19,813 nt of DNA from JAXDLW01 sp050998755 (GTDB taxonomy: Bacteria > Chloroflexota > Dormibacteria > DASZGP01), in assembly GCA_050998755.1 (NCBI GenBank), contig JBPCPW010000006.1, positions 1 to 19,813 on the forward strand, given 5' to 3'. Positions 7,857 through 14,214 of this stretch are shown piece after piece. The notes beneath the pieces are model-generated. The model saw nothing but the letters and a program-made list of their open reading frames with translations. It did not search any database and was not told where the DNA came from. The position numbers and the translations under genes are program-made. The first letter of the stretch is position 1. Each line of letters opens with the position of its first letter.

Positions 7857-8593
7857 GCGCTGCGCGCCTCGGCGTTGGTGCGAAGCCGGCGATGCCGGCC
7901 CGAGGCGCCCGGCTGCCAGTCGGTGAAGTAGCCGCGGTACTGCTCCGGGAGCATCTCGGCCACCCGCGACATCATGAACTCCGCGGCCTCCTGGTTGTCC
8001 ATGCCGGGGTCCGGCAGGTTGAACGGCTTGCCGAACACCAGGTGTACCTCGGTCCCGGTGCGGCGGGGGAACCTGGCGCCGGTCGGCAGGACGTCCTCGC
8101 CACCCCAGGTGGCCACGGGCAGGATCGGCACCCCCGCGCGGCGGGCCAAAAACCCAGCGCCGGCCTCGGGGGCCTGCAGCTTGAGGTCGCGCGACCGCGT
8201 CCCCTCGGGGTAGAGACAGACCGCCTCGCCGGCCTGGAGCAATGACAGGGTGAAGCGCAGGGCCGACCGGTCGGCGGTGTGGCGGACCACCGGGAAGCAC
8301 AGCAGGCTGCGGCCCAGGAACCCCAGGAGGGGGTTCTTGAACCACTCCACCTTGGCCATGAAATGGAGCGGACGCGGGAAGGACGCCCCGAGCAAAGGCG
8401 GGTCGGCGCCGGCGATATGGTTGCCGATGACCAGCAGCCCGCCGGTGCGGGGCACGTTCTCCCGGCCCTCGATGATCAGGTGGCCGCCGAAGAGAATTGC
8501 CTGGATCACACCGCGCATCGCTGTGATGAGGGGGAAATAGAACAGCGTGGGCCGCACATGCGCCGCTCCCGAGGCGGCCGGCGGCTCAGTCAT
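7853..8593 (-). CDS. plsC: 1-acyl-sn-glycerol-3-phosphate acyltransferase
   Basis: Membrane-associated enzyme that adds the second acyl chain to lysophosphatidic acid in phospholipid synthesis. The NHx4D catalytic motif is N58-H59 to D64 (GNHIAGADPP), and the EGTRS substrate-binding motif is at 130-134. A hydrophobic segment at about 16-37 could anchor it to the membrane. Length of 246 residues is normal. The ATG (8591-8593) overlaps the cmk stop by 8 nt (ATGACTGA), and its own stop overlaps the TTG of phoH. The cmk-plsC pairing occurs in many Gram-positive and Chloroflexota-like genomes. The C-terminal 20 residues are basic (GRHRRLRTNAEARSA) and without recognisable function. Confidence 0.93.
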   Translation of the reverse strand: MTEPPAASGAAHVRPTLFYFPLITAMRGVIQAILFGGHLIIEGRENVPRTGGLLVIGNHIAGADPPLLGASFPRPLHFMAKVEWFKNPLLGFLGRSLLCFPVVRHTADRSALRFTLSLLQAGEAVCLYPEGTRSRDLKLQAPEAGAGFLARRAGVPILPVATWGGEDVLPTGARFPRRTGTEVHLVFGKPFNLPDPGMDNQEAAEFMMSRVAEMLPEQYRGYFTDWQPGASGRHRRLRTNAEARSA

Positions 8594-9239
8594 CCGACGC
8601 CGGGATCAGCCGCAGCACCTCGCTGAACACCTGGTCGGGGCTGCGATCATCTGTGTCAATCGTATAGGCGTCCTCAGCGGCCCGCAATGGCGAAATGGAT
8701 CGGCCCTGGTCGGCGGCGTCGCGATCGCTGATCTCACCCTTCATCAGCCCGTGGTCCGACTCACGCCGCTGGGATGCCCGGCGGCGACGACGGACCTCGT
8801 CGGACGCGGTGATGAACAGCTTGACGTCCGCATCGGGAAAGACCACGGTCCCGATATCCCTGCCCACCATCACAACGCCCTCCGAATACCGCCGCTGGCG
8901 CGCCACCAGCGCGTCCCGCACGCCCCGGACCTGACTGACCCGGGTCAGCAGCGGGGCCAGCGCGGAATCGAAGACCCGCGCAGTGAGGTCCTCTCCCCCG
9001 CCCCGCACCTCCCAGTGCGAGCCCTCCTCGGTGGTGGTGTTGACGTCGATGTCGGATTGCTCCGCGATCCTCGCCAGGCTGACCTCGTCGGACGCTGAGA
9101 CCCCGGCGTCCTGGGCCAGCACGGTCACCGCCCGGTACATCAGCCCGGTGTCGACCAGTGGCAGCTTGAGGTGGCGGGCCAGCATGCGCCCGATGGTCGA
9201 CTTGCCGGAGGCCGAGGGGCCATCTATCGCCACGATCAT
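8586..9239 (-). CDS. cmk: Cytidylate kinase
   Basis: Phosphorylates CMP and dCMP with ATP to the diphosphates, supplying CTP/dCTP and CDP-lipid precursors. The P-loop GPSASGKST lies at residues 7-15, followed by the CMP-site segment PLVDTGLMYRAVT, the GRDIGTVVFPDADVKLFITAS motif and the arginine-rich LID (RRRRRASQRRES). Length of 217 residues is typical. The chosen ATG (9237-9239) yields MIVAIDGPSASGKST. An identical 11-bp start segment occurs 31 bp upstream (ATG at 9268-9270), but there the frame closes after 9 codons. Only AGG immediately before the ATG resembles a ribosome-binding site. Neighbour plsC overlaps by 8 nt; rluB lies 41 bp upstream. Confidence 0.96.
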   Translation of the reverse strand: MIVAIDGPSASGKSTIGRMLARHLKLPLVDTGLMYRAVTVLAQDAGVSASDEVSLARIAEQSDIDVNTTTEEGSHWEVRGGGEDLTARVFDSALAPLLTRVSQVRGVRDALVARQRRYSEGVVMVGRDIGTVVFPDADVKLFITASDEVRRRRRASQRRESDHGLMKGEISDRDAADQGRSISPLRAAEDAYTIDTDDRSPDQVFSEVLRLIPASDD

Positions 9240-9270
9240 CCTATTGCCACGATCTTTGGGCCACGATCAT
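9229..9270 (-). repeat. Duplicated cmk start segment with a 9-codon upstream ORF
   Basis: The 11-bp sequence GCCACGATCAT (minus strand ATGATCGTGGC) occurs at 9229-9239, where it is the cmk start, and again at 9260-9270. A shorter copy (GCCACGATC) lies between them at 9246-9254. On the minus strand the upstream copy opens a mini-ORF of nine codons (MIVAQRSWQ) whose TAG at 9241-9243 ends one base before the cmk ATG. It may be a slippage remnant or a short leader peptide. Confidence 0.6.
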
Positions 9271-9280
9271 CGGACGCCGC

Positions 9281-10033
9281 TCAAGGCAAAAGCTGAACGG
9301 CACCGCGCAGCGCCGCGACCTCTGGGTCGGTCAGCCTCCGCGATTTGCCCTCCGGCAGGTCACCCAGCTCGAGCGGTCCGACACGGATCCGCTTGAGGTC
9401 CAGGACCGTCGCTTCGACCTCCGCAAAGGATCGGCGCAGTTGACGCTTCCAGCCCTGGCGCAGGACCACCCTGACTACCACCCGGCGGGCGCCTCTCTCC
9501 AGCACCTCGAATACAGCCGCTGTGGTTGTCCCCTCTTCGAGGTGTACCCCGGCGCGGAGCTGGTCCAGCGACGCTTCGCTCAGCTCCCCGCGAACCTCCA
9601 CGCGGTACTCCTTGTCGACGTGGTGGCGGGGGTGCTGCAGGCGGAAGCTGAGCTCACCATCGTCGGTCAGGATGATCAGCCCGTGGCTGCGAAGGTCGAG
9701 GCGGCCGACGGGGTGGATTCCCGCCTCGCGGTCGGCTCGCGGCACCAACTGGGTGACCAGCGGCCGTCGCGTCCTGTCGCTCACCGCGCTGAGGTAGCCA
9801 ACCGGCTTGTTCACCGCGTAGTACCGGTGCGCGACGGCCGACTGCACCGGCTGGCCGTCCACCGCGACGACGTCGGTGCCCGGCGTGACCATCTGTCCGC
9901 CCGGAGGCGTGGGCGCGCCATTGACCGTGACCCGGCCCGCCGCGATCATCTCGTCGGCCTTGCGGCGGGCGGCCACCCCGCACATCGCCAGGTAGCGGTT
10001 CAGGCGAACCGCCTCACCCCCCGCAGCACTCAC
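9281..10033 (-). CDS. RluB/RsuA-family rRNA pseudouridine synthase
   Basis: Isomerises uridine to pseudouridine in 23S (RluB-like) or 16S (RsuA-like) rRNA; the exact target cannot be told from the sequence. An S4 RNA-binding domain occupies about residues 9-60 (RLNRYLAMCGVAARRKADEM). The catalytic domain follows with YAVNKPVGYLS near 71 and the catalytic Asp at D113 in VGRLDLRSHGLIILTDDGEL. The motif is slightly divergent (LRSHG where DTEG or similar is common). The C-terminal RQGWKRQLRRSF stretch corresponds to the usual RNRQIRRM. Length of 250 residues is typical. The start is GTG (10031-10033), overlapping the scpB stop as GTGA. Its place after scpA-scpB is the standard Firmicutes-like order. 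Confidence 0.93.
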   Translation of the reverse strand: MSAAGGEAVRLNRYLAMCGVAARRKADEMIAAGRVTVNGAPTPPGGQMVTPGTDVVAVDGQPVQSAVAHRYYAVNKPVGYLSAVSDRTRRPLVTQLVPRADREAGIHPVGRLDLRSHGLIILTDDGELSFRLQHPRHHVDKEYRVEVRGELSEASLDQLRAGVHLEEGTTTAAVFEVLERGARRVVVRVVLRQGWKRQLRRSFAEVEATVLDLKRIRVGPLELGDLPEGKSRRLTDPEVAALRGAVQLLP

Positions 10034-10626
10034 CCTGGCGGGGTTTCCTCGGGGTCACGCTCCCCCTCGGGAACGCTCTGCTCGAGCTCCTCCTGGCGCG
10101 CCTTCTCGGCCAGCCCGGGGAGGTCTTCCAGGCTGGCGACTCCGAGGATCTGCAGGAAGCGCATCGTGGTGCCGAAGGTTCGCGGCGTCCCGGGGGCCTC
10201 GAGCCGCCCGCGCTCCTCGATCAGGCCGCGGACAATCAGCCCCTCGATCACCCGCTCGCTGTCCACCCCGCGCACCTCGTCGATGGCCGCCTTGGTCACC
10301 GGCTGCCGGTAGGCGATCACCGCCAGCGTCTCGTAGGCTGCCGGGGAGAGCCGCCCGGTGACCTCTGGGTTGAGGACCCGGCGGACGGCGTCGCCGGCCT
10401 CGGGCCGGGTCACCAACTGCACCATATCCCGGTGACGCTGGAGCATCAGGCCGCGGTCCTCCAGGGAGTCGTCAAGGGCCTCGAGCACGCCATCGAGCGT
10501 GTCCGTGTCCACGTCCAGCGCCTCCGCCAGGCGCCGCCGCTCCATGGCCGTGCCGACACTGAAGAGCACCGCCTCCGCCTGCCGCCGGAGGTCATCGACG
10601 CCCGGGACCGTCGCGAAGTCAGGCAT
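10030..10626 (-). CDS. scpB: Segregation and condensation protein B
   Basis: Winged-helix subunit of the SMC-ScpA-ScpB condensin that organises and segregates the nucleoid. Two winged-helix domains are evident: EAVLFSVGTAMERRRLAEAL onward, and LSPAAYETLAVIAYRQPVTKAAIDEVRGV followed by the GLIVRGLIEERGR and TTMRFLQILGVASLEDLP segments, all characteristic of ScpB. The acidic, Pro-rich C-terminus is typical. The frame is open to a TTG at 10653, but I chose the ATG at 10624-10626 (MPDFATVPG), giving 198 residues and an 8-nt overlap (ATGCCTGA) with scpA. Its stop overlaps the GTG of the rluB-like gene. Confidence 0.95.
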   Translation of the reverse strand: MPDFATVPGVDDLRRQAEAVLFSVGTAMERRRLAEALDVDTDTLDGVLEALDDSLEDRGLMLQRHRDMVQLVTRPEAGDAVRRVLNPEVTGRLSPAAYETLAVIAYRQPVTKAAIDEVRGVDSERVIEGLIVRGLIEERGRLEAPGTPRTFGTTMRFLQILGVASLEDLPGLAEKARQEELEQSVPEGERDPEETPPG

Positions 10627-11386
10627 CCGCGGTGGTAACCTCGATCTCGCCAAAGGTGCTGCGCTGGCGGACGCCGGCCTCCCCGAGGCGGATCAATTCC
10701 AGCAGCGCCAGGAAGATGACCACGGCGTGCAGCCGGCTCTCGGCCTGTCCGAACAGCTCGCCAAACAACACCGCGCCGCCTCCCAGCAGCCTCGAACGCA
10801 CTCGATCCATCTCGTCGCTGAGGGAGTAGCTGCTGATCTCGACCGAGACCTCCTCGGGGGTTGGCAGGCGATCGAGGACCGCCTGGAACGCCGCGGCGAG
10901 GCCGTCGGGGTGGATCGCGAGGCGCTCATTCGGGACAACGTCGCCCTCCAATAGTGAAGAAAAGCTCGGACCGCCCTCCTGGTGGCGGCGCATCAGCTCG
11001 AGTGCCGCTTCCTTGAAGCGCTGGTACTCCAGCATCCGCTCGCGCACCTGCTCCTCCCAGCGCTCCAGGTCCTCCTCCTCATCAGCGCTGGTGGTGCCGG
11101 GAAGCAGGCCGGCCGCCTTGAGCGCCAGCAGCCGGGCGCCCACCACCAGGAAGGCCGCCATCTCCTCGGCTGGCCGCCGCCGGTCGCCCTTCAGGCTCTC
11201 CAGGTAATCCCAGGTCAGGTCAGCCAGGCGCACCTGGTTGAGGTCCACCTGGTGGCGTTGCGCCAGCGTCAGGAGAAGGTCGATCGGGCCCTCGAAGACA
11301 GCGGTTTTGACCCTCAGTCGCCCATCTGCCAACGCCTCGGTCGTCGCCGGCGTCGCCGGCGTCGCGGTCAGCTCCTCATTCACCAC
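10619..11386 (-). CDS. scpA: Segregation and condensation protein A
   Basis: Kleisin subunit bridging the SMC heads and binding ScpB. Family motifs: the N-terminal FEGPIDLLLTLAQRHQVDLNQV segment, then LTWDYLESL, then AAFLVVGARLLALKAAGLLP, and a C-terminal winged helix with VIFLALLELIRLGEAGVRQRSTFGEIEV. I place the start at GTG 11384-11386 (255 residues), 6 nt after a perfect AGGAGG; the adjacent GTG at 11381-11383 is equally possible. The frame remains open to 11812, but the extra residues are a shadow of the HD gene. The start lies inside the HD gene's last codons. A short Ala-Thr-Pro tract near the N-terminus comes from a 9-bp tandem repeat. Confidence 0.94.
   Translation of the reverse strand: MVNEELTATPATPATTEALADGRLRVKTAVFEGPIDLLLTLAQRHQVDLNQVRLADLTWDYLESLKGDRRRPAEEMAAFLVVGARLLALKAAGLLPGTTSADEEEDLERWEEQVRERMLEYQRFKEAALELMRRHQEGGPSFSSLLEGDVVPNERLAIHPDGLAAAFQAVLDRLPTPEEVSVEISSYSLSDEMDRVRSRLLGGGAVLFGELFGQAESRLHAVVIFLALLELIRLGEAGVRQRSTFGEIEVTTADA
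11342..11365. repeat. 9-bp tandem repeat in the 5' end of scpA
   Basis: The unit CGTCGCCGG is repeated about 2.7 times (11342-11350, 11351-11359 and partial 11360-11365). It encodes the ATPATPAT tract before the conserved kleisin domain, so copy-number changes of 9 bp would keep the frame and only alter a flexible N-terminal tail. Confidence 0.7.
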
Positions 11387-11870
11387 CGTCGGCCTCCTGC
11401 AGCCGCGGGGTCTCGGCGTGCCGTGGTGTGGCCGCCTGGTGCTCGGCGACGATCTCCGCCAGCGCCGCCGGCGCTCCTGCATCGCGCAGCATCTGGGCAC
11501 CAATTTCGGGGTGCTCGATGTAGCGGAGCACGCGCGGACCGATTGTTGGTAGCCGGCCAACCAGGCCCGTCGTTCGCGTGGCCGCCGACAGTACGACGAG
11601 GGTGCGGCCCGGGGTGCCCAGAAAGGCGCGGGCCTTTCCCACGTCGTGGAGCAGGGCAGCCTGGCGCAACAGCTCGGTCGACGGCCCCAGGCGGTGCAGC
11701 ACACCGATGGCATGGCGCTGGTCACGGGGGCGCATCTCCAGGAACAGGGGCCTGAGGTTGGCGGGCAACTCGGCGAGTGCCGCATCCAGCTGACGACCGT
11801 CGAGCCGCCCAAAGGTGCCCAGGAACGCCTGCCGTACCCGGTGAGACGCAGTCTGCAGCGTTCCCGCCAT
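11376..11870 (-). CDS. HD-domain phosphohydrolase-like protein, function unknown
   Basis: A 164-residue protein with the metal-binding pattern of the HD superfamily: H53 (RDQRHAIGVLHRLG), H75-D76 in ALLHDVGKA, H120 in IEHPEIGAQML and H144 in IVAEHQ. HD proteins typically hydrolyse phosphate esters of nucleotides; no substrate can be assigned. I chose the ATG at 11868-11870, which overlaps the nadK stop by one base (TGATG) and has GAGGG 9 nt upstream. The frame is open to 11990, but that part lies in nadK and is compositionally unlike a protein. It ends inside the start of scpA. In Firmicutes recN usually follows nadK in such clusters; here this gene occupies that place. The tail after residue 145 is Ala/Thr/Glu-rich and likely disordered. 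Confidence 0.85.
   Translation of the reverse strand: MAGTLQTASHRVRQAFLGTFGRLDGRQLDAALAELPANLRPLFLEMRPRDQRHAIGVLHRLGPSTELLRQAALLHDVGKARAFLGTPGRTLVVLSAATRTTGLVGRLPTIGPRVLRYIEHPEIGAQMLRDAGAPAALAEIVAEHQAATPRHAETPRLQEADGGE
11393..11398 (-). promoter_or_regulatory. Shine-Dalgarno of scpA
   Basis: Minus-strand AGGAGG, a full anti-Shine-Dalgarno match, 6 nt before GTG 11384-11386 and 9 nt before GTG 11381-11383. It lies inside the coding end of the HD-domain gene and settles that scpA starts here rather than further upstream. Confidence 0.8.
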
Positions 11871-12751
11871 CACCTGCGGCCCTCGCGGACCAGCGGCTCG
11901 CCCCAGCGCATCTTCTCCCGCAGCTGCTGATAGAAGTCTGACGTCCCGGGCGTGCGCACCACGCGCAGAGGCGGGCCGTCGAGTGAGCACGTAAGAGTGG
12001 AATGGCTGGGCACATCGATCTTGATGGCGCCGTCCAGCACCAGGCGGGTCGATTCGTCCACCTGCAGCACGACGGTGGCGTCCCCCGGCAGGACCAGGGC
12101 CCGGCTGGCCAGCGTGTGAGGGTTGAGGGGCACCATGACCATGGCCGATACCGCGGGGTCAAGGATGGGTCCGCCTGCCGACGCGGCGTAGGCGGTCGAA
12201 CCCGTGGGAGTGGCGATCACCACGCCGTCTGAGTGGAACATCCCGACCTGGACACCGCCGGCGCTGACCTCCAGCTGAATCACGTTGGCCGCGGGGTCCT
12301 TGATCAGCGCGGCCTCGTTGATCGCCAGGTGCGTCTCGCCGGCGGTCTCGACCTGGAGGGTGGCGCGGGTCTCGATGGTCGAGCGCCCGGCGATCCAGTC
12401 CTTGAGCGCCGCGGGGGCGTCCTCCAGGGTGGTCCAGGCCAGGAAGCCGAGCCGGCCGAGGTTGATCCCCAGCAGCGGAACCGCGTGGTTGACCGCGGTG
12501 CGCGCAGCGTGGAGAAAAGTGCCGTCGCCGCCGAACGTGACCACCAGCGCCACGTCTTCGACGTGTTCCGGGTCCAGTTCCCACCCTCCGTCAAACCGCC
12601 CCGGCCGGTCCTCTGGTCCGTGCCGGCGGAACACCCGAACCTGGCGCCCGTTCCGCTCGGCGACCTGGCGCGTGGCGATCACTGACGGGTCCTCGTCCGG
12701 GACCCGGGAGTGCATCACGAAGAGAACGTCGGTGCCGCCGCCTTCAGGCAT
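11870..12751 (-). CDS. nadK: NAD kinase
   Basis: Phosphorylates the 2' hydroxyl of the adenosine ribose of NAD to make NADP. The GGDGT motif is at residues 74-78 (VTFGGDGTFLHAAR), LLGINLGRLGFL follows at 93-104, the conserved N145-E146 pair is in AINEAAL, and the glycine-rich SDGVVIATPTGSTAYAASAGG motif closes the substrate pocket. Length of 293 residues is normal. The ATG at 12749-12751 has GGGAGGG 5 nt upstream and overlaps the tlyA stop by 8 nt (ATGCCTGA). An open frame to 12982 is the tlyA shadow. The tlyA-nadK order is widely conserved in Gram-positive bacteria. Confidence 0.96.
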   Translation of the reverse strand: MPEGGGTDVLFVMHSRVPDEDPSVIATRQVAERNGRQVRVFRRHGPEDRPGRFDGGWELDPEHVEDVALVVTFGGDGTFLHAARTAVNHAVPLLGINLGRLGFLAWTTLEDAPAALKDWIAGRSTIETRATLQVETAGETHLAINEAALIKDPAANVIQLEVSAGGVQVGMFHSDGVVIATPTGSTAYAASAGGPILDPAVSAMVMVPLNPHTLASRALVLPGDATVVLQVDESTRLVLDGAIKIDVPSHSTLTCSLDGPPLRVVRTPGTSDFYQQLREKMRWGEPLVREGRR

Positions 12752-13502
12752 CAACGCCCTCCCGCCCTGGGACGCCGTCGCGCGCGTGGACAAAGATCTC
12801 GAGGTTGCCCTTGGCGCCGGGGACCGTGGAGTCGACCGAGGTGACGATCTCCAGGCCCTCGATTTCGGCCCAGGCCAGGAACTCGTGGAGGGCCGACTGG
12901 CGCGCCGCGGGGTCGCGCACCACGCCCCCTTTGCCGATCCGTTCGCGGCCGACCTCGAACTGCGGCTTGAGCAGGAGCACAAGGTCTGCCGGGGGTTGGA
13001 GCAGCCGGCGGATCGCCGGCACCACGCGGTGCAGGGCGGTGAATGAGAGGTCGCCGACGGCGAGGTTCGGGCGCGGCCCGGGCAGTTCGGCGACGTCGCG
13101 GATGTTGGTGCGTTCCATCACCACCACCCTCTCATCCTGACGCAGCTTCCAGTCGAGCTGACCGTAGCCGACATCGACGGCGTATACCATCCGGGCGCCA
13201 TCCTGGAGGAGGACATCGGTGAATCCGCCGGTAGAGGCCCCGGCATCCAGGCACACCCGGTCGCGGGCGTTGACCCCGAGCGCGTCGAGCGCCCCCCGTA
13301 ACTTGTCCCCGCCGCGGCTGACGAACCGGGCAAGAGCCATCACCTCCACGTTGGCACCATCGGCGACCCGTGCGTCCACGCGGTCAACGGGGCGGCTGTC
13401 TAGGCGAACCAAACCGGCGCGGATCAGCGCCTGGGCCTTCTGCCGGGACGCGACGAGCCCTCGTTCGACCAGCGCCTGGTCGAGGCGCGAGGCGGTCGTC
13501 AC
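12744..13502 (-). CDS. tlyA: TlyA-family rRNA 2'-O-methyltransferase / hemolysin A
   Basis: SAM-dependent enzyme that in mycobacteria 2'-O-methylates 16S C1409 and 23S C1920, affecting capreomycin sensitivity. The N-terminal S4 domain spans about residues 5-60 (RLDQALVERGLVASRQKAQALI). SRGGDKL (62-68) links it to the FtsJ-type Rossmann fold, with SAM-binding LDAGASTGGFTD at 85-96. Also present are VDVGYGQLDWKLR, the LAVGDLSF segment and LLLKPQFEVGRE. At 252 residues it is a little shorter than the usual 265-275. The start is GTG (13500-13502), overlapping the DUF212 stop as GTGA. Confidence 0.94.
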   Translation of the reverse strand: MTTASRLDQALVERGLVASRQKAQALIRAGLVRLDSRPVDRVDARVADGANVEVMALARFVSRGGDKLRGALDALGVNARDRVCLDAGASTGGFTDVLLQDGARMVYAVDVGYGQLDWKLRQDERVVVMERTNIRDVAELPGPRPNLAVGDLSFTALHRVVPAIRRLLQPPADLVLLLKPQFEVGRERIGKGGVVRDPAARQSALHEFLAWAEIEGLEIVTSVDSTVPGAKGNLEIFVHARDGVPGREGVDA

Positions 13503-13927
13503 GTGCCCAGCAGGAGACCTAGCCCGATACCCAGCAGGGCGCCGGCGTAGACCTCAAATGGAGTGTGTCCGAGAAGCTCGCGGAGGCGGTCCTCCTTGAT
13601 CCCCTCCTGGCGCAGCAGGTCGTCGACGATGCGGTTGAGGACGCGCGCCTGGATGCCCACGGCACGGCGCACGCCTGCCGCGTCATACATAACCACCGCG
13701 CTGAAGATGGCGCTGACCGCGAACTCCGCGCTGCGCACGCCGACGTGGATGCCGATCAGGGTCGTCAGGGCCGCGACCATGGCGGTGTGGGAACTCGGCA
13801 TGCCGCCTGACGACCCCAACCGGGCCACGTCAAGGCGGCGGTGACGGAACGAGTCGGTGATCACCTTGAGCGACTGGGCGATGGCCCATGCGATCACCGG
13901 GACGATCAGGTATGGGTAGGTTCTCAA
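13499..13927 (-). CDS. DUF212 / divergent PAP2-family membrane protein
   Basis: Small integral membrane protein of 142 residues, related to B. subtilis YuiD and distantly to acid phosphatase/vanadium haloperoxidase enzymes. Family hallmarks are visible: SSGGMPSSHTAMVAALTT near 39-56, VMYDAAGVRRAVGIQARVLN near 79-98, and LLGHTPFEVYAGALLGI near 117-133. Hydrophobic segments at about 5-20, 50-62, 68-82 and 128-141 fit a multi-pass protein. Substrate unknown; a lipid phosphatase role is an inference. The start is TTG (13925-13927), overlapping the xseB stop as TTGA, with GAGGG almost touching the start codon. Confidence 0.9.
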   Translation of the reverse strand: MRTYPYLIVPVIAWAIAQSLKVITDSFRHRRLDVARLGSSGGMPSSHTAMVAALTTLIGIHVGVRSAEFAVSAIFSAVVMYDAAGVRRAVGIQARVLNRIVDDLLRQEGIKEDRLRELLGHTPFEVYAGALLGIGLGLLLGT

Positions 13928-14214
13928 CCCTCGTGTTCGACTTCCATGGGCACCTCGGAGGGCTCCCCTCGCGGCCCGAGTACCAGCCGCTGGACCTTCT
14001 TCTCGGTGACCTCCAGGAGGCTTGAGCAGTGGGCCGCCAGGGCCACCCCCCGCTCGTACGACGCGATCGAGTCAGCGAGGTCGATGCTGCCGGTCTCCAG
14101 CTTGCGGATCAGTGTCTCCAACTCCGAGAGGGCGTCCTCGTAGGTCAGTTTGGCAATGGCCTGATCGACCTTCGGCTCCGACAGTGTGTCGCCCTCCTGC
14201 ACAGCTGACATCAT
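13924..14214 (-). CDS. xseB: Exodeoxyribonuclease VII small subunit
   Basis: Small helical subunit that assembles on XseA to form exonuclease VII, which degrades single-stranded DNA from both ends. The 96-residue protein has the family core LTYEDALSELETLIRKLETGSIDLADSIASYERGVAL, followed by a helix with CSSLLEVTEKKVQRL. Two adjacent ATG codons (14212-14214 and 14209-14211) can start it: GGAGG lies 4 nt before the first and 7 nt before the second, so the second may be preferred. The first ATG overlaps the xseA stop as ATGA. The acidic C-terminal tail is not conserved. Confidence 0.95.
   Translation of the reverse strand: MMSAVQEGDTLSEPKVDQAIAKLTYEDALSELETLIRKLETGSIDLADSIASYERGVALAAHCSSLLEVTEKKVQRLVLGPRGEPSEVPMEVEHEG

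Noticed and set aside
7857..8345. N-terminal extension of PIN-PhoH by 163 residues
   Set aside because: Runs through plsC in another frame, is Pro/Arg/Gly-rich, and the PIN domain begins directly after the TTG at 7856.
9246..9270. CRISPR-like short repeats near cmk
   Set aside because: Only two full and one partial copy of 9-11 bp with irregular spacing; best explained as a local duplication of the start codon region.
9440..10312. Long plus-strand open frame of 290 codons
   Set aside because: It lies antisense to the rluB-like gene and scpB, has no domain resemblance, and such frames are expected opposite GC-rich genes.
11387..11812. N-terminal extension of ScpA
   Set aside because: Shadow of the HD-domain gene; a perfect AGGAGG fixes the start near 11386.
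12752..12982. N-terminal extension of NadK
   Set aside because: Ser/Arg-rich shadow of tlyA; a good ribosome-binding site precedes the ATG at 12751.
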